A DNA stretch of 64,000 bases, taken from Membranipora membranacea. Lineage: Eukaryota; Bryozoa; Gymnolaemata; Cheilostomatida; Membraniporidae. The notes beneath the pieces were generated by a model that did not search any database, had not been told where the DNA came from, and saw only the letters and a program-made list of their open reading frames with translations. The stretch is taken from assembly GCA_914767715.1 (NCBI GenBank), contig OU612068.1:28646001-28710000 (forward strand), given 5' to 3'. This document shows positions 35,701 through 43,622 of this stretch, piece after piece (position 1 is the stretch's first letter; every line of letters begins with the position of its first letter). A program made the translations under genes and the position numbers.

Positions 35701-37885
35701 AGAAAGATGAATCGCCTCACCTGGTTTAAATTGTTAGCTAGTGCCAAAGAGAGGCGATCACAGGCTGTCTCTGGTGTCCTTGGGGTATCAACTGTATGTA
35801 GAGTAGAAGCTATAGGCTTGCTCGCTGACTGAATGATACTAAATGGGAAGTTGCCCATAGATGGAGCATCTGTAGACTTATCCTAAAACAATGTAAATTT
35901 TTGTTAATAATGATATATATAGCCCTAGAGGCACTACAAACAATTTAGACAGTTTGATGGTTGATGTCGAGGCTGAACGTTGCCTGTACCACAATTTCCA
36001 TTTTATTTAAAGAAAAATGAATCGCCTCACCTGGTTTAAATTGTTAGCTAGTGCCAAAGAGAGGCGATCACAGGCTGTCTCTGGTGTCCTTGGGGTATCA
36101 ACTGTATGTAGAGTAGAAGCTATAGGCTTGCTCGCTGACTGAATGATACTAAATGGGAAGTTGCCCATAGATGGAGCATCTGTAGACTTATCCTAAAACA
36201 ATGTAAATTTTTGTTAATAATGATATATATAGCCCTTGAGGCACTACAAACAATTTAGACAGTTTGATGGTTGATGTCGAGGCTAAACGTTGCCTGTACC
36301 ACAATTTCCATTTTATTTAAAGAAAAATGAATCGCCTCACCTGATTTAAATTGTTAGCTAGTGCCAAAGAGAGGCGATCACAGGCTGTCTCTGAGTTCCT
36401 TGGGGTATCAACTGTTCGAACGTTACTATCTAGACTGCTGCTCTCTGTTTCAGATGTGAAGAAGGGATGAGAGCTGGACTTATCCTAAAACGAGGTACAC
36501 ACAGACTTAGTTCAGTGGATGTATATGATTGGCGATTGAAAGCTTTTTATTATCTAAGCGTAAGTATTCTTGCCATTATATTGCTCCCTAAAGTATGGTT
36601 GTTGCTAGGAAGAGCTCCAACCTCACCTCTCACCTATCTTGCTCACTGCCAATAATTAGTTTCTCCCAAAAGTTACCCACCTTTGACATATAAGCAGATA
36701 ATTACTCCTTATGCGGAGCTTAAGGTTAGATGCACCAGCGTTTTACTTGCCAGTAATAAATTTTAACATGAAGATCCTGAATGGCTTAGTGTACTGATTT
36801 TCTATTTTAGTTACTCAAGCATGAATTGAGGATATTTACCTGGATGCAGACTAGTCCACTATCTCTGCTTGAAATAAGTCTTACTTTTTTCATTGGCTGC
36901 TCAAAGGTATCGCCTGATGGGTCATAACTGGTAATCTGAAAACAAATCCATAAATGACTCCTAATGCCCTTGCTTAACCACCTGTTATCTATTAATTGGT
37001 ATCAACTAGGACCATATTGTTAGTTGGACAGCCTCAATGAAAGAAGTCTTCTGAGTATAATACATCTTTTGATATTAATATTGAGTTAATGAAGAACAAG
37101 GTAGCCATTAAATAAAACTAAATCAATTGATCTTGCTCACCTCTTTTTTCACTTGCAACTGTTGCAAGTAGCAATGGTCATGCTCTGCAACATGAGAAAC
37201 CTGGAAAAATTCAAGAAGGCGAATCAAACTTTCTGACTACCGATCATTCCACTGTCAATATGATATGGACTGGTATGATGGGCAGAGATGAGAACTTATA
37301 CCAGCTTATTTGGTCATAATTCACAGAAACAGAAACCGTCAAATAATTTGAAATATAAGTATTGTACTCACAGGACAAGCTGTGTGTTTCAGTGACCGGT
37401 GTTTGGGATCATTTGTATTAGCATAGCTACCAGGTGGAAAATGTCGTCCACAAATATACTTTTCATTTGTGTTTGTTATTTCTATTTTCAGCACGTCCAT
37501 CCACCATAAACGACTCTTTGTGACCCTGTAGCAAGAACACAAGTACCTTGTTACTGATGCAAAAGAAAGCTTGAGCAGGAGATAGGAGAGTCCTCCCTAG
37601 GCGAAGACAAATTTTTCGTCAATCCATCATTACTTATGAGCATAGTAGCTGTGTTCAAGCTTTTGTTTCTTTTACAATGTACATCAAGAAGGACTTTTGA
37701 ACACAGTCTGTAAGCAATATGATAGATGAATTTGGATGGGATCCTCACTTTTTTTGTTAATGTCCTTGGCAAAATTATGCTTATCTTGTGCATATCTGGG
37801 CAGTGAAATTGAGACAATATTATACTTACTTATGAAAAGGCACAGTCCGATTGTCATAGACCTGACAGTAACAACACTTTTTCAT
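29288..37885 (-). CDS. THAP9-like: THAP/P-element transposase-like protein (THAP9-like)
   Basis: Apparently intact gene of about 23 exons, all with GT-AG borders and continuous frame; 1311 codons if every exon is used, 883 without the cassette array (human THAP9 is about 900 aa). Order: a compact THAP zinc finger (37885-37372); two linker exons; nine repeated linker exons (36484-33729); a Ser/Asp linker (33541-33440); a Lys-rich predicted coiled coil (33142-32920); then the P-element transposase core. The core shows FDEMS (first acidic residue), VADGHRTN (second), a lineage region with MLDIVHMMKVLRNLLGE, and LSQDHLELFF carrying the third acidic residue. After that come WNNNPSAFHFRKIM and a YIVRKAEVKCEVCQQ C-terminal block. 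Such proteins bind DNA and, in P elements and human THAP9, cut and rejoin it. The many introns and the lack of seen terminal repeats suggest a host gene and not a mobile copy, but this is inference. Confidence 0.93.
29966..30203 (-). CDS. THAP9-like: THAP9-like exon 22
   Basis: Starts GGWNNNPSAFHFRKIMRKM, continuing the family motif that follows QDHLELFF. An acidic Ser/Asp-rich spacer (LILDDCEEDMLEMPSSLSAL) and GHMSG follow. Acceptor atttaag; donor GG|GTATGT, phase 2. Confidence 0.9.
30414..30559 (-). CDS. THAP9-like: THAP9-like exon 21 (third catalytic residue)
   Basis: After the acceptor atgttgtag it reads KTCFLGFLSGIACLKNLAPE and later YRLSQDHLELFFNAVRKAG. The Glu in QDHLELFF is the residue that aligns with the third catalytic acid. 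Donor G|GTAGGA, phase 1. A longer open frame runs into both introns and should not be taken as coding. Confidence 0.93.
30805..30977 (-). CDS. THAP9-like: THAP9-like exon 20
   Basis: 58 codons, from KFDKLFDILNTRSPHGKFSK to the phase-2 donor AG|GTAAGA. The DxLN(s/t)R block is conserved in P-element-like transposases just before the second half of the catalytic core. Borders are canonical (acttgcag). Confidence 0.9.
31129..31320 (-). CDS. THAP9-like: THAP9-like exon 19 (insertion-domain region)
   Basis: 64 codons, phase 0 on both sides. EKGRLHLGNKLTKQHIDFRG and MKVRLAVQVFSQSTADAL follow the P-element pattern 'L..KLT..H..F....MKV.LA.Q..S..VA.AL'. This region corresponds to the GTP-binding/insertion part in Drosophila P transposase; GTP binding here is not shown. 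Confidence 0.92.
31528..31826 (-). CDS. THAP9-like: THAP9-like exon 18 (second catalytic Asp)
   Basis: Encodes RVRVLVADGHRTNVATLKQL, with the second catalytic Asp. It continues through FIHNDKPIHCMLDIVHMMKV and LRNLLGEWEE, the 'D..H..K..RN' signature of the family. The usual (S/T)DG(A/T)xxN is DGHRTN here, a mild variation. Acceptor tttaaag; donor CAG|GTAAAG, phase 0. Confidence 0.93.
31980..32284 (-). CDS. THAP9-like: THAP9-like exon 17 (first catalytic Asp)
   Basis: Begins WMQGVDDHPGI and contains CVLMFDEMSIKQAVNW, whose Asp aligns by motif with the first catalytic acidic residue of P-element transposase. VGYVDLGG and a beta-strand block (ALVVMAVGL...APVAFYFTAGIT) follow, as expected for an RNase H-like fold. 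Acceptor atttaag; donor G|GTAGGA, phase 1. Confidence 0.92.
32516..32666 (-). CDS. THAP9-like: THAP9-like exon 16 (N-terminal edge of transposase core)
   Basis: Encodes MPMELFKDSKSYSDLQKRFA and then YGPKSYEFLRTVFKNKLPAP with RTLT. The last part is the P-element/THAP9 'R...LP.P.TL..W' entry to the catalytic domain, and its Trp is the first residue of the next exon. Borders are ttttatag and AT|GTAAGT, phase 2. Confidence 0.9.
32920..33142 (-). CDS. THAP9-like: THAP9-like exon 15 (coiled coil)
   Basis: The acceptor gtaatttacag opens IPIGDRKEHAYAL, then HIRFLKRQLSQKS and a Lys/Glu-rich helical stretch ending MSDELRQQMSKFQ. This matches the leucine-zipper-like multimerisation segment found after the THAP domain in P-element transposases. 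The donor is G|GTAACC, phase 1. Confidence 0.85.
33440..33541 (-). CDS. THAP9-like: THAP9-like exon 14 (acidic Ser linker)
   Basis: 34 codons, phase 0 on both sides (tttctacag; CAG|GTAGGG). It reads ETCSSTRDFLVSDSVSEDSS and then PALPERDQLFQ. It is a Ser/Asp-rich linker in the same style as the cassettes, but single-copy. Confidence 0.78.
33729..36484 (-). repeat. THAP9-like: Tandem array of nine in-frame exon cassettes
   Basis: Three exon types, all phase 0, all beginning Asp-Lys-Ser (GATAAGTC) after a TAG acceptor and ending at CAG or GAG before GTGAGG or GTAGGC. Type B (144 bp): 36484-36341 and 34479-34336. Type A (162 bp): 36192-36031, 35882-35721, 35572-35411, 35262-35101 and 34189-34028. 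Type C (93 bp): 34947-34855 and 33821-33729. The transcript order is B-A-A-A-A-C-B-A-C. The four consecutive A units repeat every 310 bp with near-identical introns. A and B share their last ~24 residues (TVDTPR...ETACDRLSLALANNLNQ). None contains a stop. Each adds 31 to 54 Ser/Thr/Pro/Asp-rich residues, so any subset keeps frame. Confidence 0.93.
36840..37200 (-). CDS. THAP9-like: THAP9-like exons 3 and 4 (linker)
   Basis: Exon 3 is 37200-37141 (20 codons, Gln/His-rich, VSHVAEHDHCYLQ). Exon 4 is 36935-36840 (32 codons, ITSYDPSGDTFEQPMKK). Both are phase 0 on both sides with canonical borders (tttttccag, GAG|GTGAGC; tgttttcag, CAG|GTAAAT). They link the THAP domain to the cassette array. No known domain. 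Confidence 0.8.
37372..37525 (-). CDS. THAP9-like: THAP9-like exon 2 (rest of THAP finger)
   Basis: The acceptor ttgctacag completes Lys, then VTKSRLWWMDVLKI with the conserved Trp. ICGRHFPPGSY gives the second C-x2-H zinc pair. KHRSLKHTACP matches the position of the AVPTIF box, with only the Pro kept clearly. The donor is CCT|GTGAGT, phase 0. Confidence 0.9.
37830..37885 (-). CDS. THAP9-like: THAP9-like exon 1 (start of THAP finger)
   Basis: ATG at 37885 encodes MKKCCYCQVYDNRTVPFHK, ending in phase 2 at the donor AA|GTAAGTA. It supplies the first zinc ligands (C-x2-C type) and the conserved FH of the THAP fold. The leader before the FH motif is shorter than usual, which makes a compact domain. 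Confidence 0.85.
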
Positions 37886-38932
37886 GTCGCTTCACTGGCA
37901 AAACCAGTACACAACCTTAAAACAGCCTGTTGTCGGTGAGCAAACCTACACATGTTCCAATTGATAGACATAAATTAAATGATAAATAAATGATATGTTT
38001 TCTCAGACTTTGTGATGTTGATACTTATTCATAGGTAAGAGGAGATGCTTCTTGTGACATACGTCTTCATGAACATATTTCGGACATGCCAGACAATAAC
38101 TTGATATTGCCAGACATCTGTGCATCAGTTTAATTTCTCACCTAATCATACTTCAAGTTCATAAAAAATTTGTCTTGATTTCCATTTGGTGAAACACAGA
38201 GCCAAATAAACCCTAGTGAACTAAAATGAGCCCTTAGAACCATGCCAAATAGTCTATGAGCATTGAGCTAACAATGAAATAGAAGTTGTTCCCCCATGAT
38301 GATGCCTCCATTCAACAGTAAGACTGGAGTTATCATTCCCCTTATGTTTTACCAGTTTAAATATGGCGGTTCTTCGTCTGCTACAATTCTTCCGGATATA
38401 GTGCAGTCTCTAATAAAATATTCATTGATTTATGGATTTGTTTCATAGTGTTTTATTGTTTTATATTATCAAAACAAGCATAAATAAAAGTTGTTATGTT
38501 CGAAATAACAACCAAATAAAAGAAAAAGACACTAGTTTATACAAATTGTTGTTCATAGAAAATTGATTTTTTTAGTAATCAAACATTGCGCAAACTCCAA
38601 AAAGCTACTAGGGACTGAGCTCGATGTCAATTGAAAATTGTGAGAATGTCTATTGGAAAATACAGCTCCCTGATTGGAGAATGGTGAGTTGAAAATGCTA
38701 TTCTAAGAATAGTTCAATTCAATGTATAAAAGTAACAATAGTTCATGGGTGACGATTCTAAAATTTCAGCTCTTTCCGATGGAAAATGAAGCATGGATAT
38801 TGTAAACAAAGGATGACACTTGCATCACTGGCTTAATTCATTTCTCCTTATTTTAATCTACAAATTTTGGTAAGCGTTCACATCATTTTGCATGTTCAAA
38901 CTGTTACAATGTATTACTTTTTCTCCTTTTAG
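37886..38932. other. Upstream flank of the THAP9-like gene
   Basis: Apart from the candidate promoter near 38.37 kb, no gene or repeat was recognised. AT-rich sequence without long open frames. Confidence 0.35.
38358..38396 (-). promoter_or_regulatory. Candidate promoter of the THAP9-like gene
   Basis: On the minus strand, an ETS-type CCGGAAG is followed about 30 bases later by a YY1-like CCGCCATATT, a pair common at TATA-less animal promoters. It lies about 475 bases upstream of the start codon in otherwise featureless DNA. The motif evidence is suggestive only. Confidence 0.3.
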
Positions 38933-39258
38933 CCTTATTCTCAACATATCGCAATGGCATTGTTAGAACTCCGGTGGTAGGACGGCCAAACATAGGGCGA
39001 CTCTGGCCAGTCTGAAGAATAGGTGTTGGCCGAGTAGGTCCAATTCGGCCAATCATTCCAGTCGGTCGAATAGGCTATGGAAGAGTTTGGCCAATCGGTG
39101 GAGTACGTGTTTGTAATATCGGTAGAATACGTGTTCGATATTTTGGAAGATTACGCTTTCGTAATCCATCAGTGAGTGGTCCAATCTTTGTTTTAGGAAT
39201 AGGCCATATGATCGCAAAAAATTGGTCTATCTATTTTTCATTTCCAGTTTCTTTATGA
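38933..39258 (+). pseudogene. Gly/Arg/Ile/Val-patterned frame with internal TGA
   Basis: After an acceptor-like ttctccttttag, one plus frame runs 26 codons to a TGA at 39013-39015, then stays open for 80 more codons to TGA at 39256. The same compositional pattern (VGRPNIGRLWPV, then RIGVGRVGPIRPIIPVGRIG, then GRIRVRYFGRLRFRN) continues across the stop. This argues for a once-continuous repetitive coding exon that is now interrupted. No signal peptide or partner exon was found. Family unknown; it may be a decayed structural or secreted protein. Confidence 0.35.
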
Positions 39259-39775
39259 ACACAAGGATGCGTTGTCTGTAATAAAGTGAGTGTTTTACTA
39301 TTACAGGCGATGGAGGGATATTACAAATGTAGCCATGATAGCATCTTTCAATAATTTGGCTCAAAAACTTTTTTACCATTTCTTTAAGAGTCACGCACAC
39401 ACAACAATTAAGAACATGGGATTGACGAAAATACCTTCCTGATTGATTTTTTTCAAGATATTTGTCTCTCCTCATAGTAGTGTAAATTTTGTATCTAAAT
39501 GACAAGATTTTCTGACTGCCTCCACTATCAATTGAATTTTGGAAACTAAAAAAAACCAATGAATCAATATTCATTGTTTCACCTTGTCGCCACTCACTAG
39601 TGAATATAACATATGAGTGTGATGCAATCTCGCTTGAGTAGCCATGCCATGTGCAATGATCATTTATCTTCATTTTTCTCCCAACCGCTTTGCTCAAGTT
39701 ATCTGCTCTGTATTTGTTCTCTCTCACTTTAGTTCCCACAATCCAGCGACCATGCGGAGTAGGAGAAACTGTCAT
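39227..39775 (-). CDS. Orphan ORF, 182 aa
   Basis: Single open frame from an ATG at 39775 to a stop at 39227, the longest ORF outside known genes and transposons here. It is basic and Ser/Tyr/Lys-rich, with RKMKINDHCTWHGYSSEIAS near the N-terminus and a Cys cluster (HVLNCCVCVTL) later. There are no clear transmembrane segments or recognised motif. The 3' end overlaps the opposite-strand Gly/Arg frame by 32 bases. It may be an exon, a retrogene remnant or chance. Confidence 0.35.
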   Translation of the reverse strand: MTVSPTPHGRWIVGTKVRENKYRADNLSKAVGRKMKINDHCTWHGYSSEIASHSYVIFTSEWRQGETMNIDSLVFFSFQNSIDSGGSQKILSFRYKIYTTMRRDKYLEKNQSGRYFRQSHVLNCCVCVTLKEMVKKFLSQIIERCYHGYICNIPPSPVIVKHSLYYRQRILVFIKKLEMKNR

Positions 39776-40641
39776 GGAGAGCCAGTGTGTTATAGGTAGG
39801 CCTATTATGTACTATATACAGGTTTGCATTGTATCAGCATATGGTAGGACCTTTCTCTCTGCGTTTTAACTTTTCTTTCAAATTTTGCTTCTGTCTCTCA
39901 AGTCAGCGGTAATCTGTTGCCTGCTGTCTCTCTGCTGGTGAGTTGGATACCAGATGCGCTGTGGAAATTCCATCCGTGTATAGTATGATGAAACAACTGT
40001 TACGTTGTTGCTGTCCCTAGCCATTTACACCGCTCCACTGCATACCGGTAATCCGAGCCACGTCAGTAGATACCCTCTAGAACATTGAGCAAATTAAATA
40101 AAATATATTTTTTAAATGTTGAATATCAACTCATTTTAGTCATAACATACTGACTTGCCTATCACCGTTGATTTGGAGATCAGCTAAGATGGTCAGCGCA
40201 TGATATCCTACATTCCATCAACGTATGTGCTAAGATTTAGCATTGCCAAGGCAGACAAGCTGCCGCAACTGTTTTGTATGCAACCAAATTTACCAGAATA
40301 ATTTATTTTGCAGCAACAGTTAATACCCAGGGTAATAGGGTTGGTTGCAAGTAGGTCATAAATGTTTGACTGTTTTATGTAGCCACTGCTAATGTCTAGG
40401 CATTTTAGAAGCATACCTGGGAATATCTATGAGTTCAATAGCAGTGCATTAATGTTGCTAATGTTCTCTTGTGACAGCTTGACTTGGTAGCACCTGTGCT
40501 GGCCCCCCCCCCCCCGGGAGTCTGAGAGCTGTGATAATCTACCGTTAACCAGCTGTCAAGCAAGGAAATGTAAATGTGTTCAGGGTTCACTACGAGAAGG
40601 TGCACGTTGTGTTTATAAAAAAGGGAGGACTATGAATAGCG

Positions 40642-40731
40642 CTGGCCGTGCTTGTGTTACAGGTGGGTTATCTGGCCGTGATTGTGTTACAGGTGGGTTA
40701 TCTGGCCGTGATTGTGTTACAGGTGGGTTAT
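40642..40731. repeat. 30-bp minisatellite, 3 copies
   Basis: Three head-to-tail copies of a 30-base unit starting ctggccgtg and ending gtgggttat, with one change in the first copy. Because 30 is a multiple of three, the minus strand reads as a ten-residue repeat (DNPPVTQSRP) in a 61-codon frame. That frame has no other support as a gene. Confidence 0.95.
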
Positions 40732-42027
40732 CTGCTATGTGAAACGCGTTTATAACGCTGCCTCTGCAGCCGTTACAATGTAATGTTAATCCCTGCATAT
40801 CTTCTTGCTGTAAGTAAGGTATTTAATATTGCAGAAACAGTTTCTACTAGTCAGGACTGTAGTCACAGAGAGCAAAGGCTTGGTTAACCATGGTCCAAGC
40901 ACTTTTTGAACAGCCTGAGTTTAAAAAAAAATACAAACTGCATTCAGAATTTTGAGGCCTATTTGAAACCTAGCCATCTTGGTCATTGGGAAAAAGCCAA
41001 TGCTTGAGTAAGCCGCCATAGCGACTAGAATGTCCCAAAGTCACATATTCACCCACGGCTCTGACTAGGGCGCTCAACAAATAGTAATTTTTGTGAAACT
41101 TGACAACTTCCAGCTGCATCTTGGCAATGAATGTTAACTACAAGATAATTTCGAGTCATTTTCTCATACTCCAGTTGTTCTCCACCCACCCTCTCCCCCC
41201 TAAACTGACAATCGATCGAGTGGAAAGTATGCACTCGTTGTTGCAACCCATACTCTATATCAAGTTAATAAATAGGGTTCCAGTTATAGAAATAGAACTT
41301 GAATTGACAATCATTAATCTCCAACAAAGTTTAATGCAAGCTAATAACATTTTTGCTGGCTCAATACAACACTAACGGTAAGGTAACACCAGATAATTTG
41401 GCTAGCTTCCCTATGAAATATTTAGCTTATATTTACTGTACCATTGTCAATGAAAACCCCGGCTATGCAGAAGGAAGGGGTTCTTTTACTGCATGTTGGG
41501 TACAGTGTCATGACTTAAGCCTGGCAACTTCTTATCAACCTAATTTTGACCAAGACCCTGCGGTGATTCGAATAAGATCCCATAAGGCCCTAACTCATTC
41601 AAATGAATTTAATTGGAACTAAGTGTATATAAATTCCAGCGGCATTTGAATCTCCAATCAAATATTTAAACGGTAGGGCGGGAGCAACGTAAGTTTAAAC
41701 TTGACCAGATCAGAATTTCATGCTTATTTCAAATATCCGGTTTCTACACCTCTCAGTCTACCAGTTAAAAAGTCATTTACAGTTTTAGTCCAGAAGACAC
41801 CAAAATCTATCTTTCAGTTTATTAAAACGAAAGGGTTGCAACAATTTGACAGCATATATATGTGTAGATAGGTTGCCTTATTACTATGTCTTAGTTCTCA
41901 GTTTGTCAGTTCAGGAGAAAATTAATGCTTTATCCAAAAAAAATTGAAGAGATAACTCTTATAATTGCCCATGTAATCCCATTGTTTTGCCTCAGTATAG
42001 CCTGTTGTGTGCTGTCTGAGTTAAAAA

Positions 42028-42117
42028 CCACACTGTTCGTGACTTGATATTATAATAAAACATATATCGTAGCTACGATATATTTTTTATTATAATATCA
42101 AGTCACGAACAGTGTGG
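42028..42117. repeat. 90-bp near-perfect palindrome
   Basis: Arms beginning ccacactgttcgtgacttga and ending in its complement meet around tcgtagctacga. Pairing is almost complete. It looks like a small foldback transposon relic or a cruciform-prone site. Confidence 0.95.
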
Positions 42118-42765
42118 TAGATTTACCTTTTCAGTATGTTGGTTTGTGATGTTCACAGATTTATTTTGGGAGCATTCAGAAAGACATTTAGACATGTGGC
42201 ATGGTTCAGCATAAAGGAAATAGCCACTGCATTTTGGTCTACATAATATACAAAAGAATAATAACATGACATCCTGTCATGTGTTGTAGCAGACTGGCTA
42301 TTTAGGGTTAGTGAGTCATTTATAATGTAACATTGCTTCCCCTTTAAGAAAATTTACATCTCTCTGGTGGTTTGCTTAAAGTAGCAGACAACCACAAAAG
42401 TTATATTTTGATGTTTGACGCATAATGATGTACTCCTTCCAAATTTGCATGTTATAAAAGAAAATTAAATTTTAATTATTTTAATTGCAAACTCTCTTCC
42501 ACCATTTTGTTTCAGTAACAGGCATACCCAATATGATTGGCCGAGTGTTAATACTCTCAAAATGAAGTTATTGCTGGAAAAAATTGATGTAGAAAAGTAT
42601 TTGCTTCAAGAATTAAAGCAATAATCTTTTGTTTGTTTTAATCCAAATGTATAAACGGTCATGTCAATTGAAAATTCATCTACAGAAACAATATTTTTGC
42701 CTTCAATAAAAAAAACTTAAACTTTTCCATGAGATTATAAACAAAACGCAGCTTCCCAATTTAAT

Positions 42766-43131
42766 TTAGTTTTTTTTGCAGCCATTGTGGTTTACGGGCT
42801 GCTGACTGCCCTGTGGTGCAGAACCAGAGCTTATACCTGGGATTTTCATTGTTGAGATGTTGACTATCTGTGAAGGCAAATTGCAAGTGGATTTATATCT
42901 AGTGGTGCCAGGGTTGTATGCTACTTTAAACGAGCTGAATGTCTCAGTACTGGTGGTGTAGTAGGTGACAGTATAACGGTTTGACTGCATTTTCTGAGCG
43001 TTGTTACCAATCAGACTAGTACTGGGCACATGGCTTGTGTCTGTACTCGAACCATCAGCTGTAATGTCAACATACGAGTATCTCTGAGGCGAAGTGGTCG
43101 TTGCTGTTACATTGACTTCACTGAAGGTATC
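42766..43131 (-). CDS. Candidate terminal exon, Ser/Thr-rich
   Basis: After a good acceptor (aattatctcag) at 43132 the frame reads DTFSEVNVTATTTSPQRYSY and stays open for 121 codons to a stop at 42766. It is rich in Ser, Thr, Asn and Tyr, with NRYTVTYYTTSTETFSSFKV. The composition suits a secreted or linker region. No upstream exon or family was recognised. The frame also extends upstream through the acceptor to about 43182 without an ATG. Confidence 0.35.
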   Translation of the reverse strand, partial: DTFSEVNVTATTTSPQRYSYVDITADGSSTDTSHVPSTSLIGNNAQKMQSNRYTVTYYTTSTETFSSFKVAYNPGTTRYKSTCNLPSQIVNISTMKIPGISSGSAPQGSQQPVNHNGCKKN

Positions 43132-43487
43132 CTGAGATAATTCTTGTCTTGTTATATAAGGATTTCGGGAGTGTGGTTCCAATCACAGTCATAATCATCA
43201 ATTTGTGTACCAGCAGATACTACATGATCCAAATGACATTACCTAACTCTCGGACTAATCCTGACTAGATACCTGAGCTGAGTTAAATGTTATACTACAG
43301 TAGGCCTACCAAATAACCACTTGTCTCGGCCAATCATGTTCTTGACTGACAGCATCTTCGACTTTGAACTCATGAGACTTGGAATTACTACCATCAACAT
43401 AACAAGACTGGGTTTTATGAGAGTAAATAAAGTTCGTAGTTATCTGCCCATTAACAGTTCACATGAAGCATGACCTGTAGTAGCATG

Positions 43488-43622
43488 ATTGGTAGTCTAA
43501 GTGCTCAGACAGCTCTAATGGGAGTTAGTGACATAACATTATCAACCACTGTAAAAATGAGTGGTTGATAATGTAATGCCGCTAACTCGCATTGGAGCCG
43601 TCTGAGCACTTAGACTACCAAT
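43488..43622. repeat. 135-bp imperfect hairpin
   Basis: Two arms of about 62 bases, from attggtagtctaagtgctca to its complement, with roughly eight mismatches and a ten-base loop. The shape fits a short MITE-like foldback element. It is longer than a typical microRNA precursor. Confidence 0.9.

Larger units (their letters stand above)
39776..42765. other. Repeat-bearing intergenic stretch
   Basis: Contains the minisatellite (40642-40731), a 13-base C run (about 40502-40514) and a 90-bp palindrome (42028-42117). The short open frames at 41.1-41.6 kb have no support as genes. Confidence 0.4.

Noticed and set aside
40502-40514. C homopolymer run
   Set aside because: A simple run, possibly an assembly weak point; no function can be argued from it.
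40613-40798. Ten-residue repeat protein frame
   Set aside because: Explained by a 30-bp minisatellite; no other coding evidence.
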